Assembly: GCA_030562195.1 (NCBI GenBank)
Contig: CM060203.1
Coordinates: 13,830,534 to 13,894,533, forward strand
Source: Nipponacmea schrenckii
Taxonomy: Eukaryota; Mollusca; Gastropoda; Lottiidae
Reading direction: 5' to 3'
Length of the DNA: 64,000 bases
Position 1 is the first letter of the stretch. Every line of letters starts with the position of its first letter. Below, piece by piece: positions 52,561 through 63,963 of the stretch. The notes beneath the pieces were generated by a model. It was not told where the DNA came from. It saw only the letters and a program-made list of their open reading frames with translations, and did not search any database. The position numbers and the translations under genes are program-made.

Positions 52561-53119
52561 GGAATTAATTGGCCGTCACGACAAATAGATATGCGATCGA
52601 CGTTCGTGACTCCAATATCTTTTAATTCTTCCTTCATTTCTTCTGAAGAACAACCACTAAGGTCAGAGTGCCGTACAACACCCTTAGAGGAGTTCAAAGA
52701 AAAATGAGGTGAGACAGTAATAGGAATATTTACTAAAGATGTTGATTTTAAAATGAGTTCAGAATGGATCCTACGGTGACATTCAAGTAATAGAGAGCCA
52801 ATTTTTTTGATGGATTTTGGCTCACTAGCCAAACCAGCTATTCCTTTGGCGATAGCAAATGGTGACAATGATGCCAAAGACCTCTCAGGGTCACTACTAT
52901 TGATGACAAGAAACCGAGGCCAGGAATCACTAGACGAGCTAGATGATTCAGTAAATTCTGCCTCGGTAAGCCTACGTTTATTGTTTTTTGGTTGGGGTTA
53001 ATGTAGCCATGAATAAAGGGTGAGGATTCATCTCCCGAGACCCCCGACCACCACGGACCACGACTTACGACACGCAATGGGGGACGGTGGACCTATTCTC
53101 AACCCCGGTCCACTGGGGG
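52561..53119 (-). mobile_element. I/Nimb-like LINE N6 fragment
   Basis: The minus strand carries part of ORF1 (S-L-S-P-F-A-I-A-K-G, R-D-G-Q-L-I-P) and an internally deleted leader ending in the 'ccagtggaccggggtt' block. Its 3' side is cut at 52560 by the satellite. It is close to N1. The ORF1 start is frameshifted near 52994. Confidence 0.75.
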
Positions 53120-54240
53120 AAAAGAAAAAGTCGAAGCAAATATCAAGGCAAGACTTTCATTTGGTTACCTAAGGATAGGAAACGTGTCAACAGGTACGGG
53201 TCTCAGCCGCAGTCAACCGATGTTGGAGGCGATGTGGTAATTGGTTTCGGTCCCTTCCCCAAACTGATTCGGGCTCAACTGTGGAATTCCTCGCGAGTAG
53301 ACAGCAAGGACAATGTGGCGAGTGTCCTTCACCAACGCCATATCTCTTCCGGGAGGAAGTCTTGACCGTCTGAAGAGATATTTCAAGAAGCAACAAGAAG
53401 AAGAAATCGATTTTATTCTGCTTCGGTCACTATGACATCACATGATTTGAAACCGTTCACTGAAACATTTAAAGCACAACCTTCATTCGACAAAGCTGAG
53501 GTTCCAAAGGCATGGAAAGATGTTCTGCCAGAAGAAGAGGTTTGCGTGGATTAGTAGGACGTTATTTCAAGGGAACCCTGCAACCGAAAAGTCGGAGATA
53601 ACACCAAACCTAAGACTATGGTTCTATCCACCCGAGCCTCCACGCCAGTTCAACCAAACGCCTGCATCGCCTGGTTATTTTTTTCTGTGCCCACTTTTCT
53701 ATTGGCCCCTATACTTTTTTGGGACATGAAGTTCCAGTGTGTGAAGGAATGCGTACGACATCGCTCAGAGTCTGGACTGGAGTCTTCGTTCCTGACCATG
53801 GCTAGTTTTCACAAGACGGTGAGAAAAGTTTCACATGGACGGCTGGTACTATCTGACTTCACAAACGCTGAAATGCAAAGCGTGCAAGAAGCGTTTTGTA
53901 GCCTGGTCCAATCATAATCTGAAGCAGTTAGATGCCAGCAGAGTTGCACTTTTTCATGATCTTTTGACTTACAGATATGCTTGCGACATGAAAGTGGTGA
54001 AGCTGTTGAGGGAGAGAACCACGGGAAACTCTGCGACCAAGCTTCAGAAGCAAATCCAACACAACACGCCGAGAAGCATCTCCAACGCACTCTTCTCTTC
54101 CTCCAGTGTCGTGCGCCCTTCCGTCTAACAGGCCAGAAGTTGATTGATTTGCCAGCGCCAAGTAAAGTCAAGAAATACCAGCCATTCCGAAGTTCCAATG
54201 GTTTCTCAACATCTTTGTACGAGACGCCCTGGCCAGAGTA
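53120..54240 (+). pseudogene. K2f, N-terminal to DUF6729-like region
   Basis: R-Y-Q-G-K-T-F-I-W-L is joined by deletion to K-R-V-N-R-Y-G-S-Q-P-Q, then G-D-V-V-I-G-F-G-P-F-P-K-L. The DUF6729-like part has L-R-L-W-F-Y-P-P-E-P-P, C-P-L-F-Y-W, C-K-A-C-K-K-R-F-V-A-W-S-N and T-Y-R-Y-A-C-D-M-K-V-V-K-L-L-R, with frameshifts near 53540, 53660 and 53830. It ends at D-A-L-A-R-V-Q (54240), where a new K2 leader begins. The DDE-like core is absent. Confidence 0.65.
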
Positions 54241-54600
54241 CAAAAAGTAGACAACCGAGCCAAACTCTGACGCGGGGCCTAATGGCGTTACTTTGATACT
54301 CAGTTTTCCTTCATATATTTACAGATTCCTTATCAACAATGAGTGTTTTGCCTAGTTTTCGTTTCAGAAGTGATGGTCAACTAATCCTGAAAGCTACTGA
54401 ACGGGCTCCCGCGGTCGCTCAAGCCGTGAAAATGAAATGAATGGAGTTTTACATCATACTCTTCGCACCTTATGGGCTAATGAAGACGGGCAACGCCATG
54501 CAATGTGCAATGAGGGACATTTTGCCAGGACAGCGGCATTAATCGTTTAACGTTTATGTTTGCCCTTTAAATGACACAACGCGAGTTATGGATCGAATCA
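54241..54600 (+). pseudogene. K2g leader and exon 1
   Basis: A K2 leader (match to 36325 onward) with the acceptor-like TATTTACAG and ATG at 54340: MSVLPSFRFRSDGQLILKA-T-E-R-A, in frame through A-V-A-Q-A-V-K-M because only one copy of the 14-bp unit is present (54403-54416). It runs into unrelated sequence and then (about 54565-54600) into K 3' flank text, so exon 1 is joined almost directly to the 3' end. It may be a drastic internal deletion product. Confidence 0.6.
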
Positions 54601-55060
54601 TTTTGGTTTGACGTGTCAATGTTTTCTGCTCTTAAGGTTATACATCCCCTGTTTGCTCTTCACTCTTTATTTTATCTCCCTTCGCGATGACCTACATTCA
54701 GTGATGTCAACAATGGCGAATTTTAGTTGGTACACGAGAATATCTTTTGTTGATTTTCATTTCCTTATTATGTGCACAAATCTAATAGAATTATAGTACC
54801 GCGTGCACTATTCTGTACTCCTGCATTTCAGATGTATATTAAACCGAAATTTGACAGAGGTTTCTGTCATAAATCGATTTTGCTCTTCGTTTTAAAAATG
54901 TAAACAACCGAGCAGTCCTGTATAAAAAGGGCTCGAATGAGTTTCGTTTGAAGGCTAGTTTTTCTTTTTATATTTGCAGATAACTTATCAACTGAGTGTT
55001 TTGACTGTTTTTTCGTTTTAGTAGTGATGGCCAGTAGGTCCCAGAGTTTCTGATTCATAA
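54601..55060 (+). pseudogene. K2h diverged leader and exon 1
   Basis: A short 3'-flank-like segment ('gacgtgtcaatgttttctgc') leads into a further diverged K2 leader from 54686. It includes a TATAAAAAGGGC box at 54920-54931, a TATTTGCAG acceptor-like site and a degenerate start region 'gagtgttttgactgttttttcg' without a clean ATG frame. It is the oldest-looking K unit in the array and the right edge of the array. Confidence 0.45.
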
Positions 55061-55489
55061 ACCCCACAGCCACTTTTCCTCACTTTATGCATTGTTTGGT
55101 TATATAGGTCCAATAAAAACTTCAGGGCACTGACCCATTTTCTTATTAAAATCGTGATATTGAAAATGTCTGTTGTATTACAATTAGCAGTTGTACAAGA
55201 TTGGCTAAATTATATGTAGTAGTAGAAAATACAAAATAATAATAATAAACAGTATAGATATATTATTATACATGTTCACTACAGCTGGTTACTATTTGGT
55301 ATTAGTTGCTATTTTTGCACAAATATTTGAGTTTTGTGGTAGTCCGGCATTAGGAAGAAATAATGTAGAAAAAGAAACATCTGAAGAAATTTCAGAAAAT
55401 TCGCCAGTTGAATTTCATTTAGTCTTGTTTTACAGAGTGCACATGAGTGTAATAAACAGGCCCTAATGTCAAATTTCTGTCTAGGCACC
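55061..55489. other. Unassigned A/T-rich stretch
   Basis: I see no supported gene. A 64-codon + strand frame at 55272 has a hydrophobic start but no homology that I recognise and no splice or promoter support. An 'ataataataataaac' patch lies near 55237. Confidence 0.4.
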
Positions 55490-55745
55490 AAATAATGTGG
55501 TGTTTATATGATGTTACGACATAAGAAAGAAACAAATCAGAAGAAATACAGACACTATTACAAACACGTGTTCATTCAACGCAACAAGTCTATGAAAAAG
55601 CATGCAGAGGAAGTGATTATAGAGTAGTCTCTAACATCTAGACACTTTGACAACTGCATAGAAAAATGTTTTAGTCCGAAACACTCGGATCTATTTTGCA
55701 GATTACTGATATTGGGGGCGGGACATTGAACTTTCTGCTATCCTC
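55490..55745 (-). repeat. Possible LTR-like region of the BEL/Pao remnant
   Basis: On the minus strand, downstream of the integrase end, lies a purine tract (about 55740, 'aaaagtaggaggatag') and then about 230 bp ending near 55500 at 'atttggtgcctag', which looks like an LTR/primer-site border. No second LTR is in the window to compare, so this is tentative. Confidence 0.25.
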
Positions 55746-55759
55746 CTACTTTTACGTAA

Positions 55760-56920
55760 TTTAGTCTATGGAATCTCTGTGTTTTTTTTTCTCTTCTTTC
55801 TTGAAAAAAACATCAGCATCGGAAATTGACATCTCTAAGGGATACAAAAGATGTACAGAACAAGTGATAATCCAATTATTTGTTCGGATCTGTGCTGCCC
55901 GTACTTCTTTGCCTCTGTACAATTTTTGAACTATGCCTAATTTCCAGAGTAATCTTAGTAAATCTTGACTATTGACAAGAACAACGTCACCAACGTCAAT
56001 CATCGGATCAGTTGCCCCTATTTTCTTTGACTGGTAAATATGTCGTCCTCTTAACGTAGACTAATATTCACTCCTAAGCAAAATCACAAAATGATGGTAC
56101 AGCATAGAACGTCTTTGGGCAACTGCGTTCAGGTTGTCTTGAGTGGAAAAATATTCACCTGTAAAATCACTTTTAAGGTGAGGGTGTGATAGTGGTGTAA
56201 CACCAAATCCGAGAAGTAATTTTGATGGAGTTATTGGCTCTGGATCTTCTGGTGAATTCGATACAAAGGTCAATGGTATATGGTATATCGTTTACAGTTG
56301 CTTGTACCTCTTTAATGATGGTTTGAATTTCACCAAGATAAACCAAAGCTCTACCAAGAACCTTTCTTGAGACAAATCTTGATGATACCAATTATCCTTT
56401 CATACATTATGGCTAAATCATCATTTACCGAAAGTTTAAATATTAGTTTATTTACCTTTAACAAATGTTTTGGCATTATATCAGACGATGTGCTCCGTTT
56501 CACCATATATAGCATAGTGTCTACGAAGAGCTTTGTACATTTAGTCAGCTGTTAAATCAGTTACAATTTCAAAGTTTACATTCCTGGTGGTACTGCAGGC
56601 GAATAGGCGAATGTAGCATTTGTATCTCTTGTTATCAATGCCTTTAACAATGAGATTACTTGTATAGTCTATACCAATACATGAAAACGGTTTTAAAAGT
56701 CTAAAGTCTGGTAGAGATGGAGATTCTGGCAACTTGTAAGGTCGCCAACACTCCGATTGCAGATGATACATTTCCTTAATATTCTTGCCACTTGAATTCT
56801 CGCTGAGGGTACCCAAAATGATTTTCTTAGAGCGACGACAGTGCTGTTAACGCCCGCATGAAGCTTGTGTCTATTGTCTTTGTGTAAGCACACATCATTT
56901 AAACACATTAGTTTAGGCAC
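55760..56920 (-). pseudogene. BEL/Pao-like retrotransposon integrase remnant
   Basis: Consecutive minus-strand frames give a zinc-binding H...G-V-N-S-T-V-V-A-L-R-K-S-F-W-V-P...C-I-I-C (56920-56693), then P-Y-K-L-P-E-S-P-S-L-P-D-F, G-I-D-Y-T (first Asp region) and L-F-A-C-S-T-T-R-N-V (56816-56541), then V-N-D-I-P...P-I-T-P-S-K-L-L-L-G (56391-56061), and G-D-V-V-L-V...W-K-L-G-I-V...Y-P-L-E (56003-55761). This is the order and wording of BEL/Pao integrase. At least three frameshifts and a core deletion inactivate it. Protease, RT and RNase H would lie beyond 56920 but are replaced by satellite. Confidence 0.8.
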
Positions 56921-57054
56921 ACTTCATTTAGGCACATGTTCAGATAAGCACATGTCATTTAGGCACAGTGTTATATAGGCACAGCAAATTAGACACACTT
57001 TCAATAAGGCACATACCGGATTAGGCACAATCTCTTTAGGCACAGGGTTGATGG
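56876..57054 (+). repeat. 'taggcaca' satellite, left block
   Basis: About ten degenerate units of 16-19 bp built on TTAGGCACA plus a variable A/T spacer. It follows the BEL/Pao remnant directly and is interrupted at 57055 by LINE N7. The same satellite continues at 59142 and 63964. Confidence 0.8.
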
Positions 57055-59141
57055 CTCTCTGTATGTTGATGACTTTCAGATGTGTTATGGTTCTACAAAC
57101 ATGCATACGATCGAGCGTCAGTTGCAGCTTTGCTTAAACAATCTACAGCAATGGGCAACTGACTGATTTTCGAAATCCAAGACCGTCTGAATGCACTTCT
57201 GTAAAAGAAGAGGTTTGCACCTTGATCCAGTGCTACGTTTGGACTATGCTGTCGTTCCTGTTTAATTTAAATTTCTTGGTCTTACATTTGACAGCAATTT
57301 ATCTTTCCGTCAACACATCAAAATCCTCAAAACTAAATGTCTGAAAGACCTGAACATACTAAAAGTCCTATCCAACACCGTAAGGTCCTCTTCCGATTAT
57401 ATCGAGCTTTGGTTCCATCCAAGCTCGATTATGGGTGCCAGATGTATGGTTTCATCTCGCCCATCCTACCCCAAAGAGCTTGATACCATACACCATCAAC
57501 GCCTTAGAATCAGTTTAGATGCTTTTCGCACAACTCCAGTTGACAGTCTGCACGTCGAGGCTAACGAACACTCATTGTACGACAGACGTGACAGACTTTC
57601 ACTGCAGTATGCTATTAAAATAGCATCTTTGCCATACTCTCCGGCTCACCCCACCGTATTTAGTCCTTACTTTGAGCATTTGTACGAGGCCACGCCCCGT
57701 GCAATTTCTTCTTTTGGAGTCCACATTCAACCCCTTATGTCAGCGGCTGGTATCAGCCACGACAGTATTGCGGACTTCATAATGACCACAACTCCACCGT
57801 GGTCTATTGGTTCCTTTCAGATAGACTTTAGCCTAACGAGCAATAAGAAGTCACAGACAAGACTTTAATTCTAAATTCCTTGAATTAAGGGCTAAATATG
57901 GGGATTATGCCCCTTTTTATACAGATGGGTCTAAGGATGTTGATAAGGTGGCAGCCGCGACAGTAACGCCATCCGAAGTCCTGTCTGTATCTCTACCACC
58001 GACAGCCTCTATCTTCACAACAGAACTCGTTTCCATCTTACAGGCACTCGAGTTCTTTCAGTCCTCATCATCATAACAAAAATGAATAATCTATTCTGAT
58101 TCTTTGCCAGCATTACAAGCTAGTCATAACATCCAGCTTGTACACCAAATAATCGGAGATATTTACAAGCTCTCTGGGCCGAAAAGGGACATTTTCCTTT
58201 GTTGGCTCCCCAGTCACATGAACATACGGGGCAATTACCAGGCAGATGCGGCTGCTAAGGCTGCTTTGACACTGCCGGTCTCCCCCTTTTCCTTGCCTTA
58301 CAACGGTGATAAGGACTTTTATTTTGCAACGATGACAGCAAAAATGGGATGCTGCAGATACAAACTTCATGCCATCAAGCCTCTCTTGGGGGATTGGCCA
58401 TCCTCCTATTGTGCCAACAGGAGAAATGAAGTTGTTTTGTGTCGCCCTTGCCCCCCAGTGGACCGGGGTTGAGACTAGATCCACCGTCCCCCATTGCGTG
58501 TCGTAAAAGGCGACTGAATTGGGGCACCTCGTTTGTCGTGAGGTGCGACCCGTGTCGGTTTTGAATGGACTCCTTGTGGTTAAGGGTAACATACTTCCCA
58601 ATACATCACTTTGGGTCAGACTTCATGACCAGACTTCATGACATCAAGTCTTTCCTATTGGTCATCCTCCTATTGTGCCAACAGGAGAAATGAAGTTGTT
58701 TTGTGTCGCTCTCGTCTTGGACATACTTTCCTAACCAACTGTTACCTGCTCAAGCGAGAGCCTCAACCAGTCTGTGAGTAATGCCATGTTCGCCTGACAG
58801 TGAGACACATTCTGATGGAGTGCAAGCATCTCAAACCTATTAGATCGCAGCACTCTAGATCTTTGATTCAGCTGTTTGCGCAACCTTCTCTTTATGAAAA
58901 GGTTGTTGCGTTTTTAAAACAGACTAATCTGTATTTTAAGTTTTAAAATATATTTTTGTTATAGTTTCGTTTTTTTTTGGTACTTTTAGTTTTTGGGCCC
59001 TTTTTTGGGTTATTTCTGTGATATTGTTTTAAGATTGTTTTTGTCGCCCTTTTAGAGTTTCTGTGATATTTTGAATTTATTGTGTTTTGTTACTTTCTAT
59101 TTTTTTTGTTTTTAATCGTATTCAGGTGATATATAGCCTGT
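57055..59141 (+). mobile_element. I/Nimb-like LINE N7 (5'-truncated, + strand)
   Basis: Starts exactly at the RT active-site block (S-L-Y-V-D-D-F-Q-M), continues with the thumb, D-R-R-D-R-L-S-L-Q-Y-A (57431-57868), broken RNase H, and W-L-P-S-H-M-N-I-R-G-N (58104-58472). At 58447-58633 a piece of Nimb 5' leader (CCCCAGTGGACCGGGG onward) is inserted or recombined. The C-terminal zinc region and 3' UTR follow to 59141, ending early at 'atatatagcctg'. It is the only Nimb copy here on the + strand. Confidence 0.8.
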
Positions 59142-59408
59142 TTAGGCACAGTGTCATTTAGGCAGGGTGATTTAGGCACACCTTCAATTAGGCACATATT
59201 CAATTAGGCACACAAATATTCAGTGAACCTACTTACCAGGTACAGAATGTACAATTGAGACTGTAGCAAAAAGGAGATATGCCTGATAATCTGTGCCTAA
59301 TTGAAAGTGTGTGTAAATTAATGTTGATATAGTTTGAGGGGTGCCTAAATGGATGTGTGCCTAATTCAAGGTGTGCCTAAATGAATATGTGCCTAATTGA
59401 AGGCGTGT
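59142..59408 (+). repeat. 'taggcaca' satellite, middle block with orientation switch
   Basis: 59142-59222 has TTAGGCACA in + orientation. After about 65 bp of unrelated sequence the units read in the opposite sense (TGTGCCTAA at 59297-59405). The two arms could pair. The block ends at the target site of the hAT element (CTTAACCA, 59409-59416). Confidence 0.8.
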
Positions 59409-59416
59409 CTTAACCA

Positions 59417-59992
59417 CAGAGGCAGATTTACCTATAGGCAAACTAGGCAACTGCCTTTCGGCCCATGGAAAATTCGGCCCATGACAAATTTGTAAAATTA
59501 TCAAACAGTTAATAAATTCCCGCAGACCCATCGAAAATTCGGCCCAGCCGATGAGAAATGTCTTCCCATAAAAAAAAACCATACGTTATTTATAAATGTC
59601 TCGCAACCTTAGTTCTCATATTATTTAAATGTGTATCTTTGCCATGCTTTAATGTTTCTGTGACCTATATAATTTTTTTAAGTTGAGTTATCTCCCTTGA
59701 AAATTGATTCATTTTTTTTAATCTAAACTAGCTGTACACAAGTGTTGTGTCATTTCTTGTCAGATTAGTTCGTAGAGATAGAACCTTTCTCACCTATTTT
59801 TATTTTGTTTCTCTTGATACAGAAATTAGTTCCGAAACGTACTTTTACTCTTATTTGTACCTACCAACCTACCGTTTTCACGTTATCGTGTGATTTAGTT
59901 TTTGTTTGTCGACTTTTTATTAAGATACCGTTTGATGTTGATATTCCCTAGATTTCGTCAGCAGTCGCCAAGTCTTTTGAGTGATCGACCAT
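59417..59992 (+). other. hAT 5' non-coding region
   Basis: A 'tcggcccatggaaaattcgg' motif and a diverged repeat of it ('cggcccagccgatg') occur near 59457 and 59533. Otherwise A/T-rich without a recognisable exon. It ends at the CR1-like insertion. Confidence 0.4.
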
Positions 59993-60001
59993 AGTGAATA
60001 G

Positions 60002-61444
60002 TGAATCCCAAAACGGTCCCAGCTGGTGTTCCACAGGGCTCTGTCCTTGGACCTCTACTTTTTCTCATTTATATAAATGATATTGTGAATGATATTCATT
60101 CAAACATACGCCTATTTAAAGATGATACGACCTTATATATGAAAATTGATAACCCACATGCATGTGCAGAGGTAATGAATCGTGACTTGGAGACTATAAA
60201 CAATTGGTCAAAAAAGTGGCTTGTTTCGTTCAACCCGCAAAAGACGGAAACACTTGCACTGTCTACTAAACTAAATATTTGCTTGCCAACCTTAAATTTA
60301 GATAGTACCCCTATTCAAAAAGTAAATTTCCATTAGGTTTAACCTTTCAAAGAAACTGCCAGTGGTATGTTCATATCAACACTATTTCAACTAAAACTCA
60401 GAAGCTTACAAATTGTCTTAGATCTCTGAAATACCGCCTAAGTAGAAAATCTCTCTTATCCATATACACGTCATTTATATTGCCTCATTTTGATTATTGT
60501 GATATTATTTGGGATGGGTGCACTGCCGAACTAACAGAGAAATTAGAAAAAATTCAACGTGATGCACTCCGAACTATTTGCGGTGCTGTGAGGGGAACAA
60601 GTCATTATCTTCTATACCAGGAAACTGGAATCCTTCCACTACAGGAAAGACGTAGACGCCATAAACTTATCATGATGTATAAAATTGTAAATGGTTTAAC
60701 TCCAAATTATCTATCAGACCTAATTGAAATCAAATGTCAATCATATAATCTAAGAAATAATAACTACCTTTCTGAGTTTACTTGCAGAACAAAAAATTTT
60801 TATGAATCTTTTATACCCTCAGCTATCAGAGAATTTAACAAATTACCAAATACTCAAAAATTGCTCACCTCTATCTCTTTATTTAAATCCTCATTAAAAA
60901 AGAATGATATTACTATTCCAGATTTTTATCTCTTAGGCTCCCGAAAAAATCAAATCCACCACTGTCGTCTACGCCTTTCCTGTAGTGATCTAAATGGTGA
61001 TAAATTCCTTCGTCACGTCTCGTTGCATGCTGCCCGTGCTTGTGGACACCCGTTTGAAGACGCTAACCATTATCTTATTAAATGCCCCTTATATTCAGAT
61101 GCACGTAACCATTCTATTTTATTACTGCCTTTTCCTTTAATCACTGTCAAAAATTTGTTATATGGTACTACCTGTCCTGAACAATCAATATTTATATTTG
61201 AAAAAGTACATGAATTCTTAATGCCCAGTAAACGATTCTATTAATACTATTCAATTGTAATTTATCAGAGAAAATATATAACAACTGTAAATATGCCTTT
61301 TAAAATATATGTCATTTTCTATTGTTCTAACTCTTTATATAGTTTTCTAATTGTATTGGAGAGGGGTTATATAGGCGTAAGTCTGTTCCCTAATCCATTT
61401 CATATTTAAAATGAATAAAATATTGTTTATAAAAAAAAAAAAAA
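60002..61444 (+). mobile_element. CR1-like LINE, 5'-truncated
   Basis: The target duplication AGTGAATAG is at 59993-60001 and 61445-61453. The insert ends in an A-run. It begins inside the RT: G-V-P-Q-G-S-V-L-G-P-L-L-F-L-I-Y-I-N-D-I, then R-L-F-K-D-D-T-T-L-Y, where the common F-A-D-D reads F-K-D-D. The frame breaks at 60336 and reopens at 60480-61244: Y-C-D-I-I-W-D-G-C, L-E-K-I-Q-R-D-A-L-R, and a C-terminal C-G-H-P-F-E-D-A-N-H-Y-L-I-K-C. No RNase H follows, in line with the CR1/L2/Rex group; the exact clade is uncertain. It is a dead-on-arrival copy. Confidence 0.8.
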
Positions 61445-61711
61445 AGTGAATAGGCCCAAATTTTAATAGGCTACCGTTTTGATTGGAATCCAGTCTGTTC
61501 CGACTTTCGGCTTCGAAAGTTTTAGTTTCAAAAGTTTTCATTGTTTACATAATTGTTATTTGCCCACTTGTGGGGCCTATTGTTACACGTATATATAGCC
61601 AAATCCAGATTCGTCCAACAGATTTTTTTACAAATTGTATGAAATTTATATATAGGACCTACTCTGTAACTGATAATTTAAAAATAATTATACTTAACAG
61701 CTTAAGATAAT

Positions 61712-63892
61712 CATGGCTCAAAATAAGAAGGGTGGATGGGAGAAAATTCTTAAAAACCGGTTGGAGGCCAAGAAGCTGAAAGATGCCGCTGATACAAGCG
61801 CAAAAATTACAATTTTTTTCCCTTCACGAATCTGAGACTGGACAGAAATTTCCATCGGATATTGGTATGTGGCCGTCTCTGATAACTGATGGAACGTGGG
61901 ATTATTTTGCATCTGGGGAACATCTGAAACTCTGTCAAAATATTATTGGGGCCCTTGAAACTTCAAAAGAAAGGTTGGTAACGAAAAGTATGAACGTAGG
62001 ATTAGTAATGATTTCTTCTACAGGCGTTTGAGAAATGGAGAGAAGTTAAAACGCGAATGGCTAAGTGTTTCTGTTGCGGGCTCCGTAAAAAGGAGGTTAT
62101 TTTGCTGCCGCAAGCTGTTTGGTACATGTAATTCCAGATCTGGTTTGGCAAATGACGGTATTTAGGATTGGAAAAACGGTCATGCTGTTATAGAGAAACA
62201 CGAGAGAGGTGACGAACATAAAGAGGCACTTATGAAATATATTCTCAGGAGTTGGCCGAATTGATCTTGCATTTCAAGAGATATCAACCATGGCTTACTG
62301 GAAGGATGTATTCAAACGAGTAGGGTCTGTGGTTCGTTGGTTGGGCGTAAGAGGCTTACCGTTTCGAGGGCATAATCATAAACAGTTCGTTAATGATGAC
62401 AATGGAAATTACGCTGGTCTTTTCGAGTTGATGCACAGTATGACCAATTTCTTTCCCATCATATTGAGAAATATGGCAACCAAGGCATTGGTAGTGTTTC
62501 TTATCTAAGATACGTATATCTGGGCGAAATATTTTTCGTTTACTGCTGATTCCACACCCGATATTTCCCACATTGATCAACGATCAATTGTTTTACGTTA
62601 CACTCAAGAAAATGGTCCTATCGAAGCTCTAAACATACAGGAAAGAATTTGGCGGAAGTTGTGCTGTCTATATTTGTAGCTAATGGTATTCATATAGCTG
62701 ACTGTAGGGGACAATCGTATGATAATGCTGCTAATATGTCTGGGAAGTATAATGGAATGCAGTCGGGTATAAAATCGATGAATGATTTTGTCCCTTGTAG
62801 TGGACACTCTTTGAATCTAGTCGGACAAGGATCTGTAGAATATGTTGACAGTGCGAACAGTTATTTTTTTTTTTTTTTTTACAGGGACTTTATTACTTCA
62901 TGGTATAGTCCACACGTAGGTGGGATATGCTTCAAGATAAATTAAAAGAAGTTAATTCACCAGCCTTGAAACGGTTGTCAGACGCTCACAGTGATGCAGT
63001 TACTGCTATCCTTAATGGATATGGTAAAATAAAAGAACTATTGGTAGAAATGTCGTTATCAGATGATGAAAAACCAGACACTTAATCTGAAGCTGCGGGT
63101 TTTGCTGAAACTATGTCTAAGTTCGAAACAGACATCATGACTACCGTGTGGCATACCATACTCTCCAGTATAGGATAACTACGAAAACCTGAGAGTTCCG
63201 CTCAGTTTGAGAATACTGCTCAACTTTTGACCGGATCTGAAGAATATGGTCACGGGAAAAGAAAACGAAAACGCAATACGCTGTGGGACTACAAGAAATA
63301 TCCTGAGACGGAAATGAGTTCATCAGACACCTTCCGAACGTCGCAGTTCAACATAATTGGTGACCGGCTGATATATGCACTTAAGGAACGAATGGATAGG
63401 TATGAGGTACTCGTTTATCGATTTGGGTTCCCTGAAAACTTACGACATGGTCAACAAACTAGACGCGAAGGAGTTGAAGTCGTGGAAAAAGTGGCACAGA
63501 CATTTCCTAATGATAATGAGGTGGACAACGCTGGCGATGAATTTTGTAAATTTCGCTTATTTATGAGTACATTTCCTAGAAATATTGAAAGTAAGGTTAG
63601 TGCTGACATCATTCATCAGAATCAGCAACAAGCTGAGGTAACTCTGAGGATATATTTGAGCATAATGGTATCGAATGCATCTGCAGAGCGATTTTTTTCA
63701 AGATTAAAACTAATGAAGTGTCCTACTAGGAGCGTTATGTGTGAGGATCGACTAAATTGTTTGAGCCTAATGGTGATGAATGCCGGCATTGTGCATAAGA
63801 TTGATGCTGATGAGCTCATTGATCTGTTCCTTAAAAAAAAGATCGCAAACTTCCTGCCGTTAAAGTGTAATTATTCAATGCCCCCTCTATAA
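61712..63892 (+). pseudogene. hAT (ZMYM/TTF-type) transposase
   Basis: M-A-Q-N-K-K-G-G-W-E-K-I opens a lysine-rich N terminus. A TTF-like zinc region follows (E-W-L-S-V-S...F-C-C-R-K-L-F, D-W-K-N-G-H...K-H-E-R-G-D-E-H). Then Y-W-K-D-V-F-K-R-V, F-R-G-H-N, G-N-Y-A-G-L-F-E-L, F-T-A-D-S-T-P-D (first Asp), D-C-R-G-Q-S-Y-D-N-A-A-N-M-S-G (second Asp region), C-S-G-H-S-L-N-L-V-G, and the C-terminal dimerisation region A-S-A-E-R-F-F-S-R-L-K (63691 onward). At least six stops or shifts and a T-run at 62865-62880 break it. The last frame, 63227-63892, is open. Confidence 0.8.
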
Positions 63893-63963
63893 AATGGGAA
63901 ATTAGGCCCTTTATCCTTCGTTTGCCTACGGCCTGGCAATTCCATAATCTTACCACTTAACCA

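Larger units (their letters stand above)
59417..63955 (+). mobile_element. hAT transposon (8-bp target duplication)
   Basis: Flanked by CTTAACCA at 59409-59416 and 63956-63963, a perfect 8-bp duplication as expected for hAT. The left end starts CAGAGGCAGATTTACC and contains 'taggcaaac'; the right end carries a corresponding 'gtttgccta' but the termini match poorly. It encodes a decayed ZMYM/TTF-type transposase (61712-63892), and its 5' part holds a nested CR1-like LINE (60002-61444). Satellite units occur on both sides of the element, so it landed in the satellite. Confidence 0.85.

Noticed and set aside
55272..55466. Small secreted-protein gene
   Set aside because: The N terminus is hydrophobic, but there is no homologue I recognise, no splice sites and no promoter; the region is A/T-rich and likely retrotransposon-flank DNA.
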